From positions 310,001 to 374,000 of the forward strand of contig JALMQS010000618.1 of NCBI GenBank assembly GCA_024734495.1: a stretch of DNA of 64,000 nucleotides. Direction: 5' to 3'. This document shows positions 53,395-63,695 of the stretch, in pieces. The notes under the pieces were generated by a model. It searched no databases. It was not told the origin of the DNA and saw only the letters and a list, made by a program, of their open reading frames with translations. The stretch is from Forficula auricularia (lineage: Eukaryota; Arthropoda; Insecta; Dermaptera; Forficulidae). Both the position numbers and the translations under genes were made by a program. Position 1 is the stretch's first letter; each line of letters begins with the position of its first letter.

Positions 53395-53425
53395 GTTTCG
53401 ACATTTTCAAATATGTCATCATCAG
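53395..53425 (-). ncRNA. Hammerhead-ribozyme-like motif, canonical CTGATGA
   Basis: CTGATGA, extra T, GACAT-ATTTGAAA-ATGTC hairpin, GAAACGTT, then CCTGGTAA. The upstream strand TTTTAGG pairs with CCTGGTA at six of seven positions with G-U allowed. It is one of the cleanest cores here and stands alone, not in an inverted pair. Confidence 0.72.
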
Positions 53426-53550
53426 CCTAAAACATTTCAATCATTACATAATTTTTATACAATGACAATTTCTCCACACAACAACAACAACTTAAAAATA
53501 ACATTTTTTTTCGTTATATATATTATCAAAACCTAATAATAGCATTATTT

Positions 53551-54248
53551 TTAATCTACTTCAAAAAAGGAGGAAGTTCTCTATTCGACTGATTTTTTTT
53601 TTTTTTTTTTTTGTGTCTATGTTACCTCATATCTCCGTCAATTGTGAACCGATTTTTAAAAAAAATTTGCATTGGGTTCAGTCTAGCTTCCGATTGGCCC
53701 CATTTTTTTTTTCATTGGTATTACACCTTTTTTGTTAGGTTTGTTCAGGCCTAACTTCTTTGTTTATGAACCGATTTCGATGATTCTTTTTTTAGTGGAA
53801 AGGGGGTATCTTAGGGATGGTGCCATATTAATTTGGTCAAGTTCTGATGATATGATCACTATTAATAACATCACTAAAAAGAGAAAATAAAACGACTTCA
53901 AAAAAATTAAATGAAACAAATAAAATACACTAAAAGGTATAAAATAATCATTATCTTATTTAGTTACAACTAAACGACGAAATATTAACATGAAATTACT
54001 TTTTGAAGTCGGTGCCAAACATATACCTTTCATGAATCGCACTCGACGGACCTTACTTAGTACGTTTGGCGGGTACGCTCGCTTATAGGTATAGTTTGTT
54101 TGGCACCGACTTCAAAAAGTAATTTCATGTTAATATTTCGTCGTTTAGTTGTAACTAAATAAGATAATAATTATTTTATACCATTTAGTGTATTTTATTT
54201 GTTGCATTTAATTTTTTTGAAGTCGGTTTTATTTTTTTCTTAAAAATT
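53551..54248 (-). mobile_element. Element E, copy 2
   Basis: Reverse orientation to 43882-44606: CTACTTCAAAAAAGGAGGA at the left, T tract, ATATCTCCGTCAATTGTGAA, then the long inverted repeat around CCTTACTTAGTACGTTTGG, and TTTTTTTGAAGTCGGTTTTA at the right. Confidence 0.78.
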
Positions 54249-54249
54249 A

Positions 54250-54786
54250 TTTTTATTATCAAAATATTCAAATGGCGAAGTAATAAATTATACCTTGTTG
54301 ATAGTGATAATCCTAAAGAACAGCGAGGAGCTCTCTCGTCGCTATCAAATCATTCTGAAACAATGGAAAAACGTTGATAAGAGCAGTGCATGATGCAAGT
54401 TAGCTTTGGAGAAGAGATAAGGGTGAGTCACTCCATAGGAATTGCATTCGAAGCACCTTATTAGCATCCGAGGGATTCACGACCCCTGATACTTCCTTCA
54501 TCTTTTAATCCTTTTGTATTAAGCCAATACAATCGAATCTATTCGAGATTAGAGATCATCCTTCCTCTTTGTACATAATGACATTTCTTCGTTATTATCA
54601 TCAAAAGTAATCGTAGAAGGAAGATGTTTCATATTTAAATAAAAAAATAAACTATTTTAATAAAATTATATTTAATTGTTACGTTTTAAATAAAAAAAAA
54701 TGGAGGAAACAGTAAGTAGAATTTAAGACTCGGCAGCCCATTTCTAAGCTTTAGCGATTTGAAAATTATTTTCTCAGTGAACGGTT
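54250..54786. other. Unique, mixed-composition DNA
   Basis: 54295-54560 is not repeated here (GAGCTCTCTCGTCGCTATCA, GGGTGAGTCACTCCATAGG). No coding frame. It may be regulatory, but this is not shown. Confidence 0.35.
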
Positions 54787-55043
54787 TAATCTAGATCAGG
54801 GATGTCCAACCCATGCATGCGGCCCAGCACTGCAATGAGTGTGGCTCAACATAAAATTATAAACTTCCATAAAATAGTGAGATTCTAATGAAGAGATATA
54901 TTTATTCCCTTTTTCGAAATATGAATGTACATTTGTATAATACGTGAATCTTTTTTCATGAATAAAATTCACTAAAAGCAAAATTATAAACTCAACTATA
55001 TAAGACAAAAAATAAGCTGACGTGTTCGTATGTGGCCATCGAC

Positions 55044-55705
55044 TTGACTTTACCATACAACCTGGCCCCTAAGATTATTTATAATCATGTAGGGGGGGAT
55101 TAGTTTTTGCATTTCTATACTTCTGGTGTCCCACTGATTATGTATACATAATTTTATTGAGTTTGGTAAATGGGCAAGTTTTTCATTTTTTGACCCCCCC
55201 CCCCCCCCCATTTTGGGCGTTTTTTTTCATTTTTAGACTTCTTGGGTCGCACTGATTATGTATATACAAAATTTGGTTGAGTTTGGTAAATGGCCAATAT
55301 TTTCATTTTTTGACCCCCCTCCACCCTCCTTAATTTTGGGTCGATACGCACCAAAATCTAATCACCTCTTAATCTCAATGGACCAAAACTAGGTGTAAAA
55401 TTGGTTTTGATATTCAAACTAGATTTTGAGCTAGATCGTCCACAAAAATTTGACTAACAGACTAACAACCAGACTAACAGACAAACTAACAGATATTTTG
55501 ACAAAACAATTATTATCTCGAAAAATATAATTTTTTCGATGTTCACTTATTAGGGCTTTTTTGTAGACCGAAATGCCAGAGTTTTGCTCAATTTTTTTAA
55601 TCAAAATAGTTTAAGCCGTTTATGAGATATTTCGAAAAAAGGATGGGAAAAATCACTTTTTTCAAGCACGATTACAATACTTGACCATACCCTGTGTGGT
55701 AAAGT
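55044..55705 (-). mobile_element. MITE-C copy B, nested in hAT-A
   Basis: Starts TTGACTTTACCATACAACC and ends CATACCCTGTGTGGTAAAGT. The interior matches copy A in reverse, including the CAGACTAACA units and GATGTTCACTTATTAGGGC. Confidence 0.78.
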
Positions 55706-56045
55706 AAAAATAACGAAGTTTCGAATATTTAAAAATTCTTCTTCTTCTCATATTTTCATTTTCTAAAATATTTATAATTTCAGTAATTTATATGCTACGA
55801 CACTAACCAAGTCCTATGGTTATCATTCTAGTACAAGGAGTCATGGAATTGGGGTTTTCTAGACAATCACAATTAATTGATAATTTCTCTCCCGGCCTAA
55901 AACTTGTCAGGTATTGACTTTTAGATCTTTGCACGTTCTTAAATGTCAATAGGTAATAAATAGTCAGGGATTATTATATCCGTGACCCTTTTAAAAAATA
56001 AATTATCATTCCTCATATCCATCTTTAATACCATTCGATTTAAAC

Positions 56046-56170
56046 CAGGACTGTCCAACCCGTGGCCCAATATAAAGTCATAAAATTTCTTAAAACATTG
56101 AAATATAATTATGTAGATACTGGAAAACACCTGACATTTTGGCCAGATAATTTTTTGTCTCTAAAATAAG
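56046..56170 (-). mobile_element. Extra hAT-A terminal fragment
   Basis: CAGGACTGTCCAACCCGTGG, then AACATTGAAATATAATTATG, matches the reversed right end of hAT-A. It lies within the larger element, so it is either a second insertion or a rearranged end. Confidence 0.6.
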
Positions 56171-56339
56171 AAATCTGAAGCAGTCTAAAGGGGGTAGATC
56201 CCCTTCGAAATCTACCTCTTCCTACTGCTTTTTTTGAATCAATAGAATTATAATATTTTATCCGAGGTCCTAGACAATTTATTTTCTTCAAATGTAGGCC
56301 GTGTAAGCCAAAAGGTTCGATAACCCTGATCTAGATATC

Positions 56340-58215
56340 TTTGGTAGCTGAAACATGAAATAGACAAGCAGCTTATCAATAAAAAATTGTATGCCAAATT
56401 TCAGCTCATTAGCAGCAATTATTTGACAGCTTGCCATATAAATATCGATTAAAATTTTTTATGATTTTCTGTGTATTTCATTTTAAATTTCTAATGCTAG
56501 TGTGTTCAAAAACTTACTATTTCATCAGGATGGAAATACAAACATTTTAGTACCAGTACGAACTTTCGTTCTTGGGGTTTCGTGGCTATTATTTAATTAT
56601 TTATACAGGCCAAAAAAAGTTCAATTTAAGTTTCTTGTGTATTTTGAATTTTGAAATATCTTTTTTTTATATATAATTTGGAGAAAAAAGAAAAAATTGA
56701 AATACTAGGTATGCTCTAAGAAAATCTTCGTGACCTGTCAATTTTTTCATCAGTGAATGGTTTTAGCTATAATAAAATAATCATTCTTGACGCAAAGGTA
56801 GAGTTTTTCTATAATAATATAGGCACATAATTTTAGCTCATTAGCTTAACAGTTCAAGTCCTGTTCATTTAAAAATTCTATTTTTTTTTTTTTTTTTTTT
56901 GATATTCTAAATTTTTCATTTAGAAGCTAAAAAATTAAAATAACAAAATCTAATCAGTACTTCGTTTTCGAAATACATACCATACATCTTGGCATCCGAA
57001 TAAACTTTCAAAAGCTTTCATTCGCGAATTTTTGAAGTAATCGGAATCCAGAAAGAAAGAAATAATGTAAAAATTATTTTGATTTTTCTAAACATTTTGA
57101 AAATTGAAAATCTTCAGAAATGAAAAAAAAAACAATTATTTTCTATAGTGTAAAATTTATTTTTAGTTACATTTTGGGGGCAGTAAAATTATTTTGTTGT
57201 GCTTTTTTCGAGCATAGTAGGTGCAGGGAAGCTTTTAGATTACATTTATATAAAAAAGTCTACCTGTCAAAATATCCGAGATGTGCTCTTTTCAAAATTG
57301 CATATTCAATTGGTAAAATTGAAAAATTTTAAGCCAATTTAAACACCCTGGTCGTTCAGTGAGCGTACAGTGTAATGTTTTAATAGTTTGTAATATATTA
57401 ACAAAAGAATAATAATGATAATAATAGTTATAATTGAAGGAGATAATAAAAGAGTATAAAAATTCTGATACCCTCGGCACAAAAACTTTCAATTTAATAG
57501 TTATAATAGTTAATTAAATTATTTGGTAGGTTTCATATAAATAAGTACTAAGTATATTTAATTAACTATTATTTAAAATATTTCATCTAGAACTGATACT
57601 TAGTTTCTTAAAAATTAATAATAACAAGCATCATTGAAGAATTAAACACCCTAGTGAAAGATGTAAGTACAAAAATTTCCCTACAGGAAAAATAAAAGAA
57701 ACCTTTTAAAGGAATTCAATGAATAATTGAATCCCGATAGAAAGTATTTTGACATATTACTATTTCAAGTGAGTCTCCAGATGATGTCATTCATTCTACG
57801 AAAATTTCATAGACCACCCAGTACACGTATAATTTACAATCGAGTAGATATCAGTTACCCATTCTAATCTGTAATGGGAATAATTTTTCATTTTCTGATT
57901 CACGAACAAATCCGCCAAACAGGATTCAGCTACCATTTCCAAAAGAAAACAAGCTTATGAGTAATCTGTGAAATATTTCCGACTTTCAAAAAGATATTCA
58001 AGAATTGAATACGAGTTGACAGAGACGCGCCAATTCCCTTTTGCGCCGTTGTGCGAAATACTGTTTGGCGGCTTTATATGCATTGATGAGCCCAAATTAC
58101 TGAGGCCACAACATTATTTTTACGAAAAGAACTAATAGGGCGTATATCAGTCGTTTTTGAGATATTTTGAAAATACAAAGCAAAAAAAATTACTGCTCGA
58201 TCACATTACATCATA
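56340..58215. other. AT-rich intergenic DNA
   Basis: No gene. A run of about 20 T occurs at 56881-56900. 57120-57332 has a 70-residue open frame without recognisable family. 57524 has the GGTAGGTTTCA phrase of the 26004 family. Confidence 0.5.
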
Positions 58216-58224
58216 CTCATATAT

Positions 58225-59090
58225 CAGGGGTGTCCATTGTCCAACCTTTTGGCCTACACGGACCACATTCGAAGAAATAAAATTATCTCGGTCTGCAGAT
58301 ATATACTAATTCTATTGATATTTGTTAATCAAAAAAGAAAGTTAATAATGTAGAATAATGATATTCACACCATGACAAAGAGGCAAAAATGGAATAGCAT
58401 AACAATCTTTGAGTTATTTTCCTTCAGGATTTTGTTTTTACATCAATTAGGCACTTCAAAAAGTTTTAATTACTGAACTAATAAATACGAATATTTTAGT
58501 AAATGGAAATATGAGATGAAGAATAAATTTTAAATATTTGAAACTTCATTATTTTTTACCCGGATGGATGATCTTATAATTTTGCTTGAATTTAATTTTG
58601 GAAAATAGCTTCACGTACGTATATGTAAATACATATTTCTAAAATGAGAATAAATATTGTGAAGCCAGGAGTATTTGTTTTTGGATAGATAATTTTTATA
58701 AAATTCTAATAAAGAGACATTTTCAAATTTTTCTTTCAGTTCAATGTCTGATTGCAGTTCCATAAGAAAATCTACAGATAAAATATTTATATCTAATAAA
58801 AATGGAGTCAAAATATGCCAAAATTGTGATTATTTTTCTCGAAAAACTTGATTATTTTTTCACATTCAAAATTGAAAATCTGCCTTTATTCTTAAAAATC
58901 TTTTGGAGAGATTTTCCAATTTCTTCTTATTTTAGAAAAAAAGTATACAAGGAAAATTGTATCAGATATGTTTTTCACTAAGTACATAAAAATCCCATTG
59001 TTTTAAGGAAGTTTATAATTTTATGTCGGGTCGCATTCATTGCAGTGTTGGGCCGGATGCGGCCCGCGGGCCACGGGTTGGACAGCCCAG
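58225..59090 (-). mobile_element. hAT-A element, 866 bp, perfect target duplication
   Basis: Starts CAGGGGTGTCCATTGTCC and ends GGGTTGGACAGCCCAG. TCATATAT flanks it on both sides (58217-58224 and 59091-59098). It is a deletion derivative, shown by the transposase remnant on the minus strand. It is the reference copy for the family in this window. Confidence 0.95.
58611..58811 (-). pseudogene. hAT transposase remnant (GTF2IRD2/SCAND3-like group)
   Basis: A 66-codon open frame includes FLMELQSDIELKEKFENVSL followed by LEFYKNYLSKNKY, resembling the C-terminal dimerisation region of hAT transposases related to GTF2IRD2-type proteins, where a similar LIDLQ..LKEKF..V.LL.FY order occurs just before the conserved CEQ..S segment. 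The segment after it is broken. The same region is recognisable, more decayed, at 18460-18660. No active transposase is encoded. Confidence 0.75.
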
Positions 59091-59343
59091 TCATATATAA
59101 TGTAATAACGTAATAAGATTGAATTTAAAAAAGATTGAAAATGTGAATCTTTTAAAAAGATGGTTGTAAGGTGAATTCAAATTTTCTTAATTTTAAAAAT
59201 AAATTTCTTCCTTATTTCTTTTACCTTAAAATATTTTCTAGAGACCAGAAGATGGAGAAAAGCATCACCAGATACAATCATATGTTCAAACCTGTCGAGA
59301 CACGCTCGATGTTTGCCAGTAGCAGCATTAGTTATATCATTTA

Positions 59344-59543
59344 AGGTAGTTCTTTCACGACAATTTACACAAAAAGTTGTAGCCTTGAATCACTCTATAC
59401 ATATCATTTTTAATTGCAATTATTTCATGTTTGGTGTGGTAAATCGTCATCAAATTTTAACAGTGTATTAATTATACTTTTAATGACTTATATTCCAAGT
59501 TTCGGAGGCTTCTTGAATTTTTGCATTTGTGAAAGAACTACCT
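59344..59543. mobile_element. MITE-A copy 3, short form
   Basis: Ends AGGTAGTTCTTTCAC and GTGAAAGAACTACCT are perfectly inverted over 15 bases, with TA on both sides. 200 bases long: an internally deleted version of the ~520-base copy at 13323. Terminal parts match both other copies. Confidence 0.92.
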
Positions 59544-59544
59544 T

Positions 59545-61255
59545 AATAGGCTCATCTCGTATAATGGGAGCCCCTGCCATTTAGACAACCCAATTGGCAG
59601 ATCAGTTAAGGGTATGACTATACCCTATAGAAAAAGGCGAAAGCCATTTCTTAATTTTTACTTTATCCAATGCGAAGCAGATAAAGTTTTGCATACATTA
59701 AAATATGCATTTTTTAGTCTACGTTTACTCTATGGTACTTCACCATAAATTAATTATTAGTTAATTAATAATTGGTTACGATTTTTTTACTTAATCCAAT
59801 GCGAACCAGATACAGTTTTGGAACCGGTCTAGCGGCAAACGAGATTTTAAAGGGTCCTCAGGTGAAGACTACGGAATATATATTATTACAATCAAACTTT
59901 TTTTTCTTTTTATCTTTGATGAAGACACAAATTACAAGTATTATTCATTATTTTAGTGATAAAGCTTCGTATACAAAACAGTAATTATACAGGACTGCGA
60001 AATTTAACTATTGAGAAGTTGTTGGTATAATTTAATAGGTAATATTCTGAATATTACACTCAAATACAGTATAAATTGGTCCTTAAAAAAATTATAAGCT
60101 AACGCATTTTTTTGTCAAAGTTGAAGTTTTTAATTTTTTCTCATTATTTCATTTCATAACTTGCTCAAAAATTAAGATTTTGATATTTTCATTTTTTATA
60201 CTTCAATGTGATTATAACTAAAATTATATATAAAGAAATAAGAATAGAATTATTTATAAAGGGCAAAATAGAGCGAGTTCCATTTCATCGTTTTTTTTTG
60301 TAATGAACTCAAAAAAGAAAAAAAGAGTTTTAATTTTAATTGGATTTGTTTACATTTGTTTCAAAAGAGTTGCAAGTTATATGAGTGTAGGAAAGGGTCG
60401 TAACTCTTTTGAGGTCAATAAAAAGATAAATAAAGATGAACTTAGAACTACGTATATATTTCTATTTGAAACTTGATCAAATATTATAAGTAAGCAAAGT
60501 GTCATGTACATACATCTTCTTGCTTTTACTGTATGAATTTATAAATATTTATTTACTATTAGAAATGAGAGTAGAGAGAGGGTGAGATAGATACTTGGCA
60601 ATATGCGTATTAACGTTGGTAAACTTTGATAAGGCCAGAGAACTCTTGAAAGGAAACTTTCTTTTCAAAAGGCCAAGTTATTAAAATCGAAAGATTGGAT
60701 TTATTAATCTAAAAAACTGGTGACGTCATAAGCGAGGAAAAAACTTGTTATAGCATCGGGATATTTATTAATTTCTTTATTTTTTCTCTATAAGATTCTC
60801 AAGGAGCAGTTTAATATTTTATTAGCTTAAAAGGGTTTTCGCTGAATAATTTTTTAAAAGCATCGACAGGAATATTTTTTTTGTACCTGACTACTTACCT
60901 ACCTTAAAGAAGAAAAAAATCCATAATGAAATTATTAGATAATGGGAAAGTAAATAAAATAGGAATGACACTGAGATCAATATCTTATTAAAATTTAAAA
61001 GTTGTTATTTAAAGGTCGAACACTCATGATGTAAATAGAAAATTTCATAAATTTTCAAAAACTAGTGGATAGTCACATATGTTTACTCACAGTGTCCCTT
61101 GAAGAGAATTGCCTTTTTCTTTACTATTTTTTAATGCGATCGAATACAAGAAGAGGCGACAAAGTGTGGTTCTTATATAGAGAAAGACACCCCTTATTCT
61201 AGCACTTTTGTATAAAAGTTTACCATCATATCAATAATTTTATTTATACATATGA
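59545..61255. other. Intergenic, no gene seen
   Basis: 59640-59890 repeats the phrases TTTATCCAATGCGAAGCAGA and TTAATCCAATGCGAACCAGA about 150 bases apart; the second, with GGTCCTCAGGTGAAGACTAC, matches 47801-47890 in reverse. The rest is AT-rich. Confidence 0.5.
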
Positions 61256-61566
61256 ATTTATAATTTCTCTCATTAATATATCAAAGAATAATTGACATAT
61301 TAACGAGAATTGTTTAGACCGCGTTGTTTTGAAAAAGATATATATCGCGAGACTACTGCGGATGAAGCTATTGGAGTCTGCGGAGTCTTAAGTCTGGACC
61401 AAGAGAGAAAAAAGATATGATCCATTTAGCTACAATCCAACGTGAAATAGCTTCATCCGCAGTAGTCTCGCGATATATATCTTTTTCAGAAAAGCGCAGT
61501 CAAAACAATTCTCGTTAATATGTCAATTATTCTTTGATATATTAATGAGAAAAATTATAAATTTAT
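61256..61566. repeat. Long palindrome, ~120-bp arms
   Basis: TTTATAATTTCTCTCATTAA, CAAAGAATAATTGACATATT, AGATATATATCGCGAGACTA and CTGCGGATGAAGCTA on the left recur reversed on the right. The spacer (about 61380-61445) is unrelated. No other copy is seen in the window. Confidence 0.9.
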
Positions 61567-61569
61567 TTA

Positions 61570-62785
61570 ACATCATTATTTCAAGTTAGAAATATATAAG
61601 TTCAGATATTATTTTCATTCAATATTTGACAAAATCACCTACATTTGATTCGAGATTGAATCAAATGTGGGAAACATACGATTATACATATGAGTAAATC
61701 CAACTTATTTTGCATTTTTTTTAACTAAAAATTTGAAAATATAACTTTATCGCATCCCAACAATAATAATATAGTTTTGTGAAGAAGTGAAGATTATAAG
61801 TGTAAATAAGAGAGGTTTAGTCCCTTGAAGTCATAGGAAATAATGTTTTAGCGGACGCGATGTGGTTCGGCACTTCTTTAATTTAATCGCGAAGGGATAT
61901 TAGAAGTCGGCAAATAGCGAACTACATGTAAATCAGAGCTTGTGGGAAATTATTGATTTCAATTCATCGGGGCACACGCCGTGAGAGTATTTATAAAATA
62001 AAGAAAGTCAGAAACTCTTCTTTAATAGACGAGCGAATAAAGAAAGATGGTAAGATTCGGGTGGTTTATTAATTTGATAGCTCGTGTTTGAATTGCATCC
62101 AGGATGGCAAGAGAATGCCTCTATATAAATTCAAATTATTGTATTCGAGAAAGGGCTTTGTACAATGTAAAAACTTGCTGGGGCATGAACCTGAATAGGA
62201 AGCCAAGCTTCAAAACTGCAGATTTCGCCAGAGAGGAAATGGGCTCATTCCAAGAGAGGTCAGATGCGATTGAGAAGCCTGCCTCCCGGGTAATATTTTC
62301 TGTATTTTCGAATCGCAAGTTCTGAAATAAGAAAGCCTAAAATCTAATCAGTTCTGGGTATTGAAAATATAAAAATTTGATATTTTCAATCTTTTCGTGT
62401 ATTCCATTTTTTTTTTTTTATTGAAAAACGACCTCTCCCTTTATTTAGATCTAGTATGAAATAATAGCTAGAGCTTTTCTGTGTCCCATGTTCTAAGAAG
62501 TTTCAAAAATTTGGAAGCCAGCATTCTACAATTATCACTTTCCTTATCAAACCATATTTCTTTTCTGACTAGCGGATATTTTTTAATTTTAACTACCTCA
62601 TAATCGGCACATTATTTAGTACCAGAACTAATTTTCTGCGAAAATCACAAGAGGGTGTCTTCTATTATATCCGATGGAATGGATTATTTTTAATTATATG
62701 TCAGAAGAGTTGTTTTTTAATCCCTCGAAAGTCGAACCCGTGTGCAATAACAGCAATATAAACCATTTGGCTACCCTGTGAAATA
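61570..62785. other. Intergenic with a mixed-composition island
   Basis: 61840-62330 is less AT-rich and unique here. A 73-residue open frame (62104-62325) starts in it, but I recognise no family, and another frame is open on the opposite strand. 62724-62780 is tRNA-like on the minus strand (GTAGCCAAATGGTTTA, GGGTTCGACTTTC), probably a SINE head. Confidence 0.4.
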
Positions 62786-63437
62786 GGATGCTCCTTATTT
62801 TGGATATTTTCGAAAATTTACGCTGACAGGGACTCATATGGTTAGAAATAAATGAAAAAAATATCCCCCAAGTTTCAAGTCAATTTTAACCTAGTGCTAC
62901 ACAGGTATTAAGTTTTCCCATCTAAATAACATGGGGTTTTTGGCATTGAACAATTAATTTTTTATTCCGGCCAAAGTAATCGTTCAAAAAATTTGAAACT
63001 CATAGACTTTATCGTTATAATAGTAGCTATCCTTAAGAATTTAAACTAATTTTGGAGTTACATCTAGATAAATTACAGCTATATGTTAACAAGATAATTT
63101 TGGAGTCTATAACTTACTAATATTAAAAATATTAGTGAGTCATGAACTCGAAAATTATATTAGCTAGAAATCTGTAAAAATTCTGAAGGATAGCTTCTAT
63201 TATATTATACTATACTATATACCATATACTATACTATACTAATACTACATAAAGTCTACAGAGTTTCAAATTTTTTGAATTATTGCTTTGGGCGGAATAA
63301 AAAATTGATATTTTGCGACACAGGTTAAAATTAAGGTAGAGACTTGAAACTTGGAAGATATTTTTTTTTATTTATTTCTAACGATATGGGCCCCTGTCAG
63401 CGTAAATATTCGATAATATCCAAAATAAGGAGCACCC
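62786..63437. mobile_element. Foldback MITE, family F, copy 2
   Basis: TA, then GGATGCTCCTTATTTTGGAT; right end CCAAAATAAGGAGCACCC, then TA. The arms share TATCCCCCAAGTTTCAAGT and ACATGGGGTTTTTGGCAT with copy 1. Part of the right arm holds a TATAC-rich simple repeat (63210-63245). Confidence 0.85.
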
Positions 63438-63695
63438 TACTTTGAGGTAAAAATCCCTCTGAAATATGTAATCGTGCTAAATTAATAATTAAAAATAATC
63501 CATTCCATCCATTTTGTGATTTTCTTAGAAAATTTAAATATATTTCTATTCGAAACTAGAACTCTCTCATACTAACTTTCTACGACTTTCCGTTTTTAAA
63601 TTATCACCGTTCTTAAATTCATTCATAACTATTGGAATCCAAGAAAATAAAAAAAAAATAATAATAATAAATAACTGAAAAATAATTTTCCTTTT

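Larger units (their letters stand above)
54797..56328 (-). mobile_element. hAT-A element with nested insertions
   Basis: Left CAGGGATGTCCAACCCATG and right (reverse) CAGGGTTATCGAACC are hAT-A termini. ATCTAGAT stands at both sides (54789-54796 and 56329-56336), a perfect 8-bp duplication. The inside holds MITE-C (55044-55705) and a further hAT-A end at 56046 (CAGGACTGTCCAACCCGTGG). Confidence 0.85.

Noticed and set aside
62104..62325. 73-codon open frame in a less AT-rich island
   Set aside because: No recognisable similarity, and the opposite strand is also open (62136-62318); kept only as part of a unique island.
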